From positions 62,001-126,000 of the forward strand of contig JAQWHI010000018.1 in NCBI GenBank assembly GCA_029249445.1: DNA of 64,000 nt. The letters are read 5' to 3'. Below, piece by piece: positions 35,987-44,877 of the stretch. The notes beneath the pieces are model-generated. The model worked only from the letters and a program-made list of their open reading frames with translations. It was not told where the DNA came from and did no database searches. Source of the DNA: Crocinitomicaceae bacterium (lineage in GTDB: Bacteria > Bacteroidota > Bacteroidia > Flavobacteriales_D > Crocinitomicaceae). Made by a program: the position numbers and the translations under genes. Every line of letters starts with the position of its first letter. Positions within the stretch are counted from its first letter, which is position 1.

Positions 35987-36625
35987 ATGAAAAAAGGACT
36001 TGTTATATTGTTTGTCTTCTTTGGGATGTATGCAACATCTCAGCAAGATTCTTTGATCTATTTGGATTCTAATTTGATCCAATTATCTGGTGTTGTCATT
36101 GATGAAGAATCACTTGATCCTATGCCGTACACTACAGTTTTTGATCGCTCAATTCGAAGAGGCGTGATTGCGGATTTTTACGGTTTCTTCTCTACGCCTG
36201 TATATCCCGGAGATACGTTGTATTTCTCTTATTTTGGCTACAAAACCTCGACATATGTGGTTCCAGATACACTCACAGACAATCGGTATTCAATCATTCA
36301 CATGTTGCACAAAGATACACTGAACATCCCAGAGGTTGTTGTTTACCCATGGCCATCGCGTGAGGATTTTGCGCGTGCTTTCGTTGAGATGGAACCGTAC
36401 GACGATGCATTGAGACGAGCACAACGTGAATTATCCGGAGAAAGTTTGGCTTTTGTCGCAGCTCGATTGGAGGGTGATGCATCCTTGGCTTATGGCTTGA
36501 CTCAGCAACAAAACTATACACGTTTGTACACGCAGGGTCAACTTCCGGCCAACAACCTCTTCAATCCTTATGCTTGGGCAAAATTGATCAAAGATTGGAA
36601 GGCTGGCAAGCTATCAAAACAATAA
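35987..36625 (+). CDS. Exported CarboxypepD_reg-like domain protein
   Basis: A 212-residue exported protein with a signal peptide (MKKGLVILFVFFGMYATSQ). Residues about 30-105 form a CarboxypepD_reg-like beta-sandwich: LSGVVIDEESLDPMPYTTVF, GVIADFYGFFSTPVYPGDTL, FSYFGYKTS. In SusC/TonB receptors this fold precedes a plug and barrel, but here only about 100 further residues follow, with no barrel, ending in a helical PYAWAKLIKDWKAGKL segment. Free-standing versions are common in Bacteroidota; role unknown. It converges with the HD-domain gene 14 bp away. Confidence 0.8.
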   Translation: MKKGLVILFVFFGMYATSQQDSLIYLDSNLIQLSGVVIDEESLDPMPYTTVFDRSIRRGVIADFYGFFSTPVYPGDTLYFSYFGYKTSTYVVPDTLTDNRYSIIHMLHKDTLNIPEVVVYPWPSREDFARAFVEMEPYDDALRRAQRELSGESLAFVAARLEGDASLAYGLTQQQNYTRLYTQGQLPANNLFNPYAWAKLIKDWKAGKLSKQ

Positions 36626-36639
36626 TAAAGCTTCTCTTT

Positions 36640-37926
36640 TTATTTCATGCTCAATGGCAGCTGCCTTGGTTTATCTGCATTGAAAATAGGGTAGGAAAGG
36701 AAGAATTTTTCTACTGGATTTGCCAATGCTGAGATATTTAAATTATCCGATGCTTTGGTTACATCAATAATTTCTCCTGATTTCATTACGAGATTGATGT
36801 TTTCTCTTTTGAAATTGTATGCATTATTGGTCAGCTTATTGGTGATAATGAAGTGTTCGGCTTCTTGCTCTGAAAGGTTTAAGTTTTTAACTATTTCAGC
36901 CCGTATAGCTGTGATTTTTTCTACGCTAAACGGTGTTTTTGACACCTCGATTTTAAATAGCCTGCGCTCAATAATCCGTTTGGAAAGCTCGGAAAGTACT
37001 TTGTCTGACTCGGATTGCCATACTTTTATAGCTCCAAGAATGTCGTAATCATCAAGAAGTGCAAAGCGTTCTAGTACTTTGGGGTCAGATTTAAAATCTT
37101 CAGCACTGACATTGTTTTCTAGGAAGTAGTTGAGTGCAGGACTTGCAAAGAGAGCTGTACCTTTTTGTTTAAGTTCTTTTGCGCGTCTCAATGCCTGAAT
37201 TAGCATGTACTCGGCCGCTACTACTGTTTTGTGAAGGTAGACTTGCCAATACATCAACCTGCGTGCTACGATGAATTTTTCAATGGAGTAGATTCCTTTT
37301 TCCTCTAATACGAGCTTGCCATTTACCACATTCATCATTTCAATAATTCGATCGCTGCCAATCTTTCCTTCATTGACCCCTGTATAAAAGCTATCTCTAT
37401 TTAGATAATCCATTCGGTCCATATCCAGTTGACTTGAAACGAGTTGGTGCAGAAATTCTTTTGGATACGTATTCTTAAATATTTCGAGGGCCAAATCAAG
37501 CTCTCCGTTGAATTCTTTGCTTAAGCGTTCAATAAAAAATATTGAAATTTCTTCGTGGCTTACGCCGCTCACGATGTCATGTTCCAAAGCATGACTGAAT
37601 GGTCCGTGTCCAATATCATGGAGAAGAATAGCTAACAACGCGGCTTGCTCCTCGGTTTCACTGATTGTGTGGCCTTTTCTTCGAATTGTGGCAATTGCTT
37701 TTGACATCAAGTGCATTGCACCGAGAACGTGGTGGTAACGCGTATGAAGGGCGCCAGGATAAACGAGATCTGTTAAGCCAAGTTGCTTAATACGGCGCAA
37801 GCGCTGCATGAAGGGATGCTCAATTACGTCAAAAATTATTTCTTGAGGAATTGAAATAAATCCATAGACAGGATCGTTAAATATTTTCTTTTTGTTATTA
37901 CTATTGACTTTCGATTGCAATTGCAT
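36640..37926 (-). CDS. HD-domain phosphohydrolase
   Basis: A 428-residue HD-superfamily metal-dependent phosphohydrolase. The metal ligands are seen in TRYHHVLGAMHLM (His about 62-66) and LLAILLHDIGHGPFSHALEHD (His-Asp about 104-105, further His 108 and 113), and the later SQLDMDRMDYLNRDS supplies the distal Asp. This pattern is that of the YwfO/dNTP triphosphohydrolase-like group; the C-terminal 200 residues probably aid oligomer formation. Nucleotide substrate is not certain. It diverges from porX with 42 bp between starts and has a perfect minus-strand promoter element in that gap. Confidence 0.9.
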   Translation of the reverse strand: MQLQSKVNSNNKKKIFNDPVYGFISIPQEIIFDVIEHPFMQRLRRIKQLGLTDLVYPGALHTRYHHVLGAMHLMSKAIATIRRKGHTISETEEQAALLAILLHDIGHGPFSHALEHDIVSGVSHEEISIFFIERLSKEFNGELDLALEIFKNTYPKEFLHQLVSSQLDMDRMDYLNRDSFYTGVNEGKIGSDRIIEMMNVVNGKLVLEEKGIYSIEKFIVARRLMYWQVYLHKTVVAAEYMLIQALRRAKELKQKGTALFASPALNYFLENNVSAEDFKSDPKVLERFALLDDYDILGAIKVWQSESDKVLSELSKRIIERRLFKIEVSKTPFSVEKITAIRAEIVKNLNLSEQEAEHFIITNKLTNNAYNFKRENINLVMKSGEIIDVTKASDNLNISALANPVEKFFLSYPIFNADKPRQLPLSMK

Positions 37927-37945
37927 AATTTTAGTATCCGAACGT

Positions 37946-37953
37946 CAAAACTA
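37946..37953 (-). promoter_or_regulatory. -7 promoter element TAGTTTTG for the HD-domain gene
   Basis: Minus-strand TAGTTTTG matches TAnnTTTG and lies 20 bases before the ATG at 37926, in the 42-bp gap shared with porX. A weaker plus-strand TAATTTTA at about 37926-37933 could serve porX. Confidence 0.5.
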
Positions 37954-37968
37954 TAAAATATCAGGCAT

Positions 37969-39603
37969 ATGAAGATAAAAATCCTTTGGGCAGATGATGA
38001 AATCGACTTATTGAAACCACATATTTTGTTTCTTGAGTCCAAAGGGTATGAGGTTGTTTCGGTAAATAACGGCTCTTCTGCAGTTGATAAAAATCGAGAA
38101 GACAATTTTGATATTATTTTTTTAGATGAGAACATGCCGGGGATTAGTGGGTTGGATGCGTTGGTCACCATAAAAATGGAGAAGCCGTATGTACCTGTTG
38201 TTATGATTACCAAAAGCGAGGAGGAGCATATCATGGAGGAAGCTATAGGAAGTAATATTGCAGATTATCTTATTAAGCCTGTGCACCCCAATCAGATTTT
38301 GCTTGCGATTAAAAAGAATTTGGACAAAAGTAAATTGGTTTCTCAAACAACGAATTCAAATTACCAAAAAGACTTTAAGGAGCTTGGAATGCAACTCAAC
38401 AGTGATTTGGACATTGCCGGTTGGAATGAGGTCTATGAGAAGCTAGTGTATTGGGAGCTTAAACTTGAAGGTATTGATGATTCAGGAATGCTTGAAATCC
38501 TGAACATGCAGAAAAAAGAGGCGAACACTCAATTTTCGAAGTTTATTGATGAGAATTACTTGAAGTGGCTGAATGGCGTCGAGGAAAGGCCTCAAATGGT
38601 ACATACCTTGTTCAAGGATTGTATTCATCCTACGCTTGATCATACGTCGCCCTTTGTTTTGGTTATTGACAATTTACGCTACGATCAGTGGAAAATTCTG
38701 CGGCCTTTGTTTTCGAAGTATTATTCAATTCCAAAAGAGGAGGTGGTCTATTCGATTTTACCGACTACAACACAATATGCGCGAAATGCCTTTTTTGCGG
38801 GTCTGATGCCCTCAGAAATTGCGAAAAAATATCCTGATTTGTGGTTGGACGAAGATGCTGAAGGCAGTAAGAACAAAAATGAAGCCGCACTTTTAGAGCA
38901 TCAATTGGCTCGTTTGGCTCGCGATATTAAATGGTCGTACAATAAAATCACAAATTTGGATGCGGGTAAAAAACTCGTAGATAATTTTAATAAGTTATTG
39001 GATAACAATTTGAATGTCATCGTATGGAATTTTGTTGACATGTTGTCTCATGCACGTACAGATATGGAGGTCATTCGTGAGCTCGCAGACGATGAATCTG
39101 CCTATCGTTCATTGACCTTGTCATGGTTTGAGCATTCGCCGTTGTATGAAATCATTAAAAAGTGCGCCGAATCTGGACGAAAGTTAATTGTCACGACGGA
39201 TCATGGAACTGTACGTGTAAATTCGCCGGTTAAAATAATAGGAGACAGAGGTACCAATACAAACTTGAGATACAAAGTGGGACGCAGTCTCTCATACAAG
39301 GAGAAAGACGTCTTTCAAATCAAAGATCCCGCTGAGGGATACTTGCCAAAATCGAGTTTGTCCTCCGAATTTGTTTTTGCGAAAGAAAATGACTTTTTCG
39401 TTTATCCGAACAATTACAACCACTTTGTGAAACATTTCACCAATACTTTTCAGCATGGAGGAGTTTCGTTGGAAGAAGTCTTGATTCCCTATGTTGAGCT
39501 CGAACCGAAAAGTGCAAAGGGTGCGACAGGAGAGTCAACAGCAGCAGCTGATCCAGTAAGTTCAAGAAATGTCAGCCGCTTCAAACGTCCTGGGAGGAAG
39601 TAA
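37969..39603 (+). CDS. porX: Type IX secretion response regulator/phosphodiesterase PorX
   Basis: A 544-residue two-domain protein. Residues 1-120 are a CheY-like receiver: acidic pair Asp9-Asp10, phosphosite Asp53 in FLDENMPG, Thr/Lys region near 81, and Lys103 in LIKPVHP. The rest contains a PglZ domain of the alkaline-phosphatase superfamily, with metal-ligand-type motifs VIDNLRYDQW (about 232-241), FVDMLSHART (about 355-364) and VTTDHGT (about 406-412). In Porphyromonas and Flavobacterium PorX is paired with the kinase PorY, controls type IX secretion, and its PglZ domain cleaves oligonucleotides. There is no DNA-binding domain. It heads a unit with tsaE and ald. porY is not in the window. 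Confidence 0.93.
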   Translation: MKIKILWADDEIDLLKPHILFLESKGYEVVSVNNGSSAVDKNREDNFDIIFLDENMPGISGLDALVTIKMEKPYVPVVMITKSEEEHIMEEAIGSNIADYLIKPVHPNQILLAIKKNLDKSKLVSQTTNSNYQKDFKELGMQLNSDLDIAGWNEVYEKLVYWELKLEGIDDSGMLEILNMQKKEANTQFSKFIDENYLKWLNGVEERPQMVHTLFKDCIHPTLDHTSPFVLVIDNLRYDQWKILRPLFSKYYSIPKEEVVYSILPTTTQYARNAFFAGLMPSEIAKKYPDLWLDEDAEGSKNKNEAALLEHQLARLARDIKWSYNKITNLDAGKKLVDNFNKLLDNNLNVIVWNFVDMLSHARTDMEVIRELADDESAYRSLTLSWFEHSPLYEIIKKCAESGRKLIVTTDHGTVRVNSPVKIIGDRGTNTNLRYKVGRSLSYKEKDVFQIKDPAEGYLPKSSLSSEFVFAKENDFFVYPNNYNHFVKHFTNTFQHGGVSLEEVLIPYVELEPKSAKGATGESTAAADPVSSRNVSRFKRPGRK

Positions 39604-39711
39604 TTCTTTTTCTTTCGGTTTTATGATCATTTTATGAATGGAATCGGGGGGCAATATTAAAATTATTGGTCAGAATGTATCTTTCGTTTATAATTTACGT
39701 AAGGTGAAGGT

Positions 39712-40140
39712 ATGGGCAATCAACTGGAATTTCACATTCAGTCAACAAACGAACTACCGGGTGCTGCAAAGGAGTTTCTCGACAGCGTTGGGCATCGGAA
39801 GATATTTGCGTTTGATGCGCAGATGGGAGCAGGAAAAACAACCTTCATTTTGGGCGTTTTAGCAGCCATGGGAATCTCTGATGCAGAGGGTTCACCTACA
39901 TATTCGCTCGTCAATGTATATGACAGCGAGATGTTTGGAAAGATTTATCATTTTGACTTGTATCGAATCAATAGCGAGGAAGAGGCATTTGATATTGGAA
40001 TCGAAGAGATGTTGTATTCTAATGATATGTGTTTTGTTGAGTGGCCAGAAAAAATTAAGAATCTACTACCAGAGAATACGATTTGGTCGTATATTCGTGT
40101 AAATGAAGATAATAGCCGAACTATAACTGTAGAATTATGA
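39712..40140 (+). CDS. tsaE: tRNA threonylcarbamoyladenosine ATPase TsaE
   Basis: A 142-residue P-loop ATPase that works with TsaB and TsaD to put the threonylcarbamoyl group on A37 of ANN-decoding tRNAs. P-loop QMGAGKTTFILG (about 38-49), SPTYSLVNVY (about 62-71), a Walker-B-like HFDLYRI (about 82-88) and CFVEWPEKI (about 107-115) all match the family. A 4-base overlap (ATGA) couples it to ald downstream. The 108 bp between porX and this gene shows no terminator. Confidence 0.93.
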   Translation: MGNQLEFHIQSTNELPGAAKEFLDSVGHRKIFAFDAQMGAGKTTFILGVLAAMGISDAEGSPTYSLVNVYDSEMFGKIYHFDLYRINSEEEAFDIGIEEMLYSNDMCFVEWPEKIKNLLPENTIWSYIRVNEDNSRTITVEL

Positions 40141-41360
40141 TTACTGATCCAGAAATTCTCAAACAATTAATGCAACAAGGAAGCCTTCTTCCAAAAGAGG
40201 AAATGCTCGAGGTTGTTCGTAAAAAAGGCAACCTTTACATCGGAATTCCGAAGGAAACATCTTTTCAAGAAAGACGTGTGGCTCTCGTTCCAGAAACAGT
40301 TTCATTGCTTGTAGCAAATGGACATCGTGTGAAGGTGGAGTCGAAGAGTGGTGAAGGCTCGAATTTTTCTGATGCTGACTACAGCGAGGCAGGTGCAGAG
40401 ATTTGTGCTGATAAAAGTGAAATTTTTAAGTGTGCTATGATTTTCAAGGTGGCGCCTCCATCAGAAGAGGAAGTTGAAATGATGTCGGGGAACCAGACGC
40501 TAATTTCAGCGCTTCAAATCTCCATTCAGCCAAAGAAAATTCTCCAAAAATTAATGGAAAAGAAAATTACTGCAATTGCATGGGATTATATTCGTGATGA
40601 GGGAGGAGTTTTTCCTGTGGTTAGAACCTTGGGCGAAATTGCAGGCACAACATCCATGTTGGTCGCAGGAGAATTGCTGTCTTCATTCAATACAGGAAAA
40701 GGAATTATGTTGGGCGGTGTTGCAGGAGTTCAGCCTGCTGAAGTAGTTGTTATTGGCTCCGGAACAGTGGGTGAGTATGCTACTCGAGCCGCTTTGGGAT
40801 TGGGTGCGGTTGTTAAGGTCTTTGACAATTCACAATCACGATTAAGAAGACTTCAAAACTCCTTAGGATCAAGGATTTACACCTCAGTTATTCAACCAAA
40901 AGTTTTGGCTAAGTCATTGAGGCGTGCCGATGTTGTTATTGGTGCATTGCGTGCCCCATTGGGACGAACACCGTGTGTCGTTTCTGAGGAGATGGTTCAA
41001 AATATGAAATCCGGATCTGTCATTGTTGATGTAAGTATCGACCAAGGGGGATGTTTCGAAACATCGAAAGTCACCAATCATTCCAATCCAACGTTTGTTA
41101 AGCATGGCATTGTTCATTATTGTGTGCCAAATATTCCGTCTCGAGTATCTCGAACGGCTTCTTTTGCTTTATCCAACATCTTTTCTCCGATATTAATAGA
41201 AATGGGTGAGAAAGGTGGTTGTAAAGAAATGATCGTCAGCGACGCAGGATTCCGAAGTGGCGTTTATATTTACAAGGGTGTTCTTACGAATGAGGTGCTT
41301 GGGAAAGTATTTGATTTGCGCTACAAAGACATCGAACTTTTGTTGATGGGAATGAAATAG
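40137..41360 (+). CDS. ald: Alanine dehydrogenase (AlaDH/PNT family)
   Basis: A 407-residue NAD-dependent dehydrogenase interconverting alanine and pyruvate plus ammonia. After a 30-residue N-terminal extension the AlaDH/PNT N-domain starts IGIPKETSFQERRVALVPE (about 35-53), and the nucleotide-binding fold has VVIGSGTVGEYATRAALGLG (about 202-221) followed by a basic Asp-ending strand VKVFDNS. VIVDVSIDQGG (about 297-307) is a family block. The position after tsaE and porX recurs in Bacteroidota in my recollection. Transhydrogenase subunit is the alternative, but the single continuous protein favours alanine dehydrogenase. Confidence 0.85.
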   Translation: MITDPEILKQLMQQGSLLPKEEMLEVVRKKGNLYIGIPKETSFQERRVALVPETVSLLVANGHRVKVESKSGEGSNFSDADYSEAGAEICADKSEIFKCAMIFKVAPPSEEEVEMMSGNQTLISALQISIQPKKILQKLMEKKITAIAWDYIRDEGGVFPVVRTLGEIAGTTSMLVAGELLSSFNTGKGIMLGGVAGVQPAEVVVIGSGTVGEYATRAALGLGAVVKVFDNSQSRLRRLQNSLGSRIYTSVIQPKVLAKSLRRADVVIGALRAPLGRTPCVVSEEMVQNMKSGSVIVDVSIDQGGCFETSKVTNHSNPTFVKHGIVHYCVPNIPSRVSRTASFALSNIFSPILIEMGEKGGCKEMIVSDAGFRSGVYIYKGVLTNEVLGKVFDLRYKDIELLLMGMK

Positions 41361-41374
41361 TGCTTTAGAATTTT

Positions 41375-41818
41375 ATGATTGTACCCTTAAATCTTCCGAA
41401 AGCACGTTTAAAGCTGACAAAAAAAGACAGTGAAGTCTATGTTTGGTGCATTCTGCGAAAGAAAAATTTGGTCTGTACTCCTGAAGAATGGGTGCGTCAA
41501 CATGTCATTCACTTTCTCATTTCCGATGGAGTTCCTCAAGGATTGATCGCTTCTGAATACACCTTAGAATACAACGGCCGTTCGAAACGTGCAGATCTCG
41601 TGGTATTCAATCGTGCACAGCAAGCTGTTTTAGTGGTAGAGTGCAAGGCACCAGAGGTTGAGTTGAATGAACACGTATTTCATCAGATTGCCTCTTACAA
41701 CCATGAAATGAAGGTTTCTTATCTTATGATGACCAATGGGTTGAAACACATTTATTGCCATGTGAATCAGTCGTCAGGAAAACTCGACTATCTTGAGTCG
41801 CTTCCAAAACTTGTTTGA
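41375..41818 (+). CDS. Stand-alone HsdR_N-type PD-(D/E)XK nuclease-like protein
   Basis: A 147-residue protein matching the N-terminal nuclease domain of type I restriction HsdR subunits (HSDR_N_2). Catalytic-type residues are visible: Asp in KRADLVVFN (about 68-76), Glu-x-Lys in VVECKAPEV (about 85-93), and the QxxxY motif in FHQIASYNHEM (about 103-113). No helicase domain, HsdM, HsdS or methylase gene is nearby, so it is probably not part of a restriction system. Single-domain relatives are widespread in Bacteroidota with no known role. It follows ald by 14 bp and meets prfC 3 bp away. Confidence 0.85.
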   Translation: MIVPLNLPKARLKLTKKDSEVYVWCILRKKNLVCTPEEWVRQHVIHFLISDGVPQGLIASEYTLEYNGRSKRADLVVFNRAQQAVLVVECKAPEVELNEHVFHQIASYNHEMKVSYLMMTNGLKHIYCHVNQSSGKLDYLESLPKLV

Positions 41819-41821
41819 TTT

Positions 41822-43429
41822 CTACGTTCGCAGTGTTTCTTCTTCGAGTTTGAATTCTGACGTTTTGTGGAATGTGATTTCTGGGTAATCTTGTTCTGCC
41901 ATCGTCAGTAAGAATGGTGTTTCAGCTAAAAATACAAGGTTCTCGTCTTTGTCACGTGCGATGTAATTTGCTTTTGCTCTTTTGAATGCAGTCAATTGCT
42001 CTTCATTGTTGGAGGTAATCCAACATGCTTTGAAATAGTTTTTAGGTACGAATTGACATTTTGCTCCATATTCATGTTCCAATCGGTAATTGATGACTTC
42101 AAATTGGAGCTGTCCGACAGTTCCGATGATTTTTCTATTACCGGGCTGTTGAATAAACAATTGGGCAACACCTTCATCCATCAATTGGCGAATTCCCTTG
42201 TCCAACTGTTTGCCTTTCATGGGTTCTAAATTCTCAAGTTCCATAAAGATTTCAGGAGAGAAACTGGGAATTCCTTTGAATACAAATTTTTCTCCTTCGT
42301 TGAGGGTATCACCAATTTTAAAATTCCCAGAATCGTAGAGGCCGATTACATCTCCGGGGAATGCTTCATCGATAACACTTTTGTCTTGTGCCATAAATGA
42401 GGTAGGATTTGGAAATTTCATTTTCTTTCCGAGACGGACGTGGTTGTAGAATGTATTTCTTTGAAATGTCCCCGATACGATTCTCAGAAATGCAATTCTA
42501 TCTCTGTGTTTTGGGTCAAGGTTTGCGTGGATTTTAAAGACAAAACCTGAGAATTTATTGTCTTCTGGTTCGATTGTTTTTAAGTCTGTTTCGCGTCCAC
42601 GTGGGGAGGGAGAGATCCTACAGAATGTATCGAGCATTTCTTTCACACCAAAATTGTTCATTGCAGAACCAAAGAATACGGGTGCGACATCTCCTGCAAG
42701 ATAGGCTTCTCTATCGAATGGGTCGTATACACCATTGATCATTTCTACTTCCTCTCGCAATTCGTCTGCTGCAGCTTCTCCGACCATTTCATTCAGTTGG
42801 GGATTGTCGAGATTTTCAATAGAAACGATATCTTCGGAAATCCCTGTTTTATTCGCTTGAAAGAGGTTTAAGTTGCTGTCGAATAGGTTGTAGATTCCTT
42901 TGAATCGGTCTCCCATCCCGATGGGCCAGGTGAGTGGTCGGACATTAATTTCTAATTTTTCTTCCAATTCATCGAGGAGGTCGAAAGATTCTTTACCGTC
43001 TCGGTCCATTTTGTTCACAAAAATAATCACTGGAGTTTTTCGCATGCGACAGACTTCCATGAGTCTTTCGGTTTGCGCTTCTACACCATTTGCAACATCG
43101 ACGACAAGAATTACACTATCCACCGCAGTAAGTGTTCGAAAGGTATCTTCTGCAAAGTCTTTGTGACCCGGCGTATCAAGAATATTGATTTGCTTATTGC
43201 TGTAATTGAAGGCCATTACTGAGGTCGCAACAGAGATTCCTCTTTGCTTTTCAATTTCCATAAAATCTGAGGTTGCAGATTTTTTGATTTTGTTGTTTTT
43301 AACAGCTCCTGCAGATTGAATGGCCCCACCAAAGAGAAGAAGTTTTTCGGTCAATGTCGTCTTTCCCGCATCTGGGTGAGAGATGATTCCAAATGTTCTT
43401 CTTTTTTCTATTTCTTCCAGCTTGTTCAT
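41822..43429 (-). CDS. prfC: Peptide chain release factor 3
   Basis: A 535-residue translational GTPase that removes RF1/RF2 from the ribosome after termination. G-domain motifs: [15 protein letters not shown] (about 17-31), [16 protein letters not shown] (about 89-104) and NKMDRDG (about 143-149). The [15 protein letters not shown] switch I region and the C-terminal RF3-specific domains are present, and length is close to E. coli RF3 (529). A single-gene unit; its upstream region (43430-43624) is shared with the divergent helicase gene. Confidence 0.96.
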   Translation of the reverse strand: MNKLEEIEKRRTFGIISHPDAGKTTLTEKLLLFGGAIQSAGAVKNNKIKKSATSDFMEIEKQRGISVATSVMAFNYSNKQINILDTPGHKDFAEDTFRTLTAVDSVILVVDVANGVEAQTERLMEVCRMRKTPVIIFVNKMDRDGKESFDLLDELEEKLEINVRPLTWPIGMGDRFKGIYNLFDSNLNLFQANKTGISEDIVSIENLDNPQLNEMVGEAAADELREEVEMINGVYDPFDREAYLAGDVAPVFFGSAMNNFGVKEMLDTFCRISPSPRGRETDLKTIEPEDNKFSGFVFKIHANLDPKHRDRIAFLRIVSGTFQRNTFYNHVRLGKKMKFPNPTSFMAQDKSVIDEAFPGDVIGLYDSGNFKIGDTLNEGEKFVFKGIPSFSPEIFMELENLEPMKGKQLDKGIRQLMDEGVAQLFIQQPGNRKIIGTVGQLQFEVINYRLEHEYGAKCQFVPKNYFKACWITSNNEEQLTAFKRAKANYIARDKDENLVFLAETPFLLTMAEQDYPEITFHKTSEFKLEEETLRT

Positions 43430-43599
43430 TCAATATTCATTTCGAGTCGCGAATTTACAATAAAATTCGTGGATAAAGTCAGTGTTTTTTTAGGTATCGG
43501 GCGTTTGTTGAATGTGATGATTCGTTTGGATCTTCTTCAGTTTTGGCGTATGTAGCGACTGATATTGAATTTTAATTAGGGAAGTGTCAACAATACCTC

Positions 43600-43607
43600 T
43601 ACCTTTG
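43600..43607 (+). promoter_or_regulatory. -7 promoter element TACCTTTG for the DEAD-box helicase
   Basis: A perfect TAnnTTTG match 17 bases before the ATG at 43625, so the 5' leader would be only about 10 bases. Confidence 0.55.
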
Positions 43608-43624
43608 CAGCATATATTTAATGA

Positions 43625-44863
43625 ATGACATTTAACAACCTCGGGTTGATTCAACCCATCTTAGAAGCTCTAGAAGAAAAGGGCTATACCCAACCAACAC
43701 CAATACAGGAACAAGCAATCCCAATTTTATTGAAGCGCAGAGACCTTCTGGGATGTGCGCAAACGGGCACTGGGAAAACGGCAGCGTTTGCGATTCCGAT
43801 CATACAGTTGATTGAGCAAAACAAAGACGACCAAGCCGGGAAGCGCAAAGTAAAGGCATTGGTTGTGACTCCAACAAGAGAGTTGGCGATACAAATTGGT
43901 GAAAATTTTACGGCCTACTGTAAGCACACCCGATTGCGAAATACTGTGATTTTTGGTGGTGTGAAGCAGGGAGCCCAGACAAACGCATTGCGAGGAGGTG
44001 TTGACATCCTAGTGGCAACTCCGGGCCGACTGCTTGATTTGATTCAGCAAGGATACATTACGTTGAAGCACATTGAGTACTTTGTATTGGATGAAGCGGA
44101 TCAAATGTTGGATATGGGCTTTATTCATGACATTAAAAAGATATTGGCGAAACTTCCAAAGGAGCGTCAGTCGCTGTTCTTTTCAGCAACAATGCCGAAA
44201 AACATTGTCGCATTGTCGCGTGAGATTTTGGGCAATTACGATAAAGTAACGATTCAACCGGAGCAGGCGACTGCTGAGCGTGTTGAACAAGCCATTTGTT
44301 ATGTTGCAAAGAAGGACAAGCCGGCATTGTTGGTGCATCTAATTCACGATAAAAATCCGGAGTCTACCTTGGTGTTTTCTCGAACGAAGCACGGTGCCGA
44401 TAAGATCGTACGCAAATTATCGAAAGCGAACATAACTGCTGCTGCAATTCACGGAAATAAATCTCAAAATCAGCGCCAGCGAGCACTTGGAGATTTTAAG
44501 AAAGGTAAGTTGAACGTACTAGTAGCAACAGATATTGCAGCACGCGGAATCGATGTTTCTCAATTGGAATTGGTGATCAATTATGATTTACCGAATGTTG
44601 CTGAGACCTATGTTCACCGCATTGGAAGAACGGGTAGGGCCTCCGCGAGTGGTGAATCGATTTCATTCTGTGATATTGATGAGAAAGCCTATCTAAAGGA
44701 CATTCAAAAATTGATTGGCCAGCACATCCCTGTGATTGAGGATCATCCATATCCAGATGATGGGACGCAATTGCCTTCGAAGCCTGGATCGAATCAACGC
44801 AACAACAACAATCGAAACAGAAATAAGAACAACCGTCACAGAAACCGTTCAAGAAATCGATAA
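43625..44863 (+). CDS. DEAD-box RNA helicase, RhlE type
   Basis: A 412-residue ATP-dependent RNA helicase for rRNA or mRNA remodelling. Motifs: Q-motif [13 protein letters not shown] (about 20-32), P-loop AQTGTGKT (about 45-52), [15 protein letters not shown] (about 157-163), FSATMP, and [11 protein letters not shown] with [11 protein letters not shown] (about 337-347). The C-terminus is a short Asn/Arg-rich tail (after about 385) typical of RhlE-like proteins and useful for RNA binding. Its end is 14 bp from the convergent PLP-enzyme gene. Confidence 0.93.
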   Translation: MTFNNLGLIQPILEALEEKGYTQPTPIQEQAIPILLKRRDLLGCAQTGTGKTAAFAIPIIQLIEQNKDDQAGKRKVKALVVTPTRELAIQIGENFTAYCKHTRLRNTVIFGGVKQGAQTNALRGGVDILVATPGRLLDLIQQGYITLKHIEYFVLDEADQMLDMGFIHDIKKILAKLPKERQSLFFSATMPKNIVALSREILGNYDKVTIQPEQATAERVEQAICYVAKKDKPALLVHLIHDKNPESTLVFSRTKHGADKIVRKLSKANITAAAIHGNKSQNQRQRALGDFKKGKLNVLVATDIAARGIDVSQLELVINYDLPNVAETYVHRIGRTGRASASGESISFCDIDEKAYLKDIQKLIGQHIPVIEDHPYPDDGTQLPSKPGSNQRNNNNRNRNKNNRHRNRSRNR

Positions 44864-44877
44864 GGCGCGGTTTGTTG

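Noticed and set aside
39638-39862. ORF overlapping the start of tsaE in another frame
   Set aside because: It overlaps the P-loop coding region of tsaE and has no family features; a shadow.
41375-41818. Possible type I restriction system
   Set aside because: Only the nuclease-like domain exists; no HsdM, HsdS or helicase domain is nearby.
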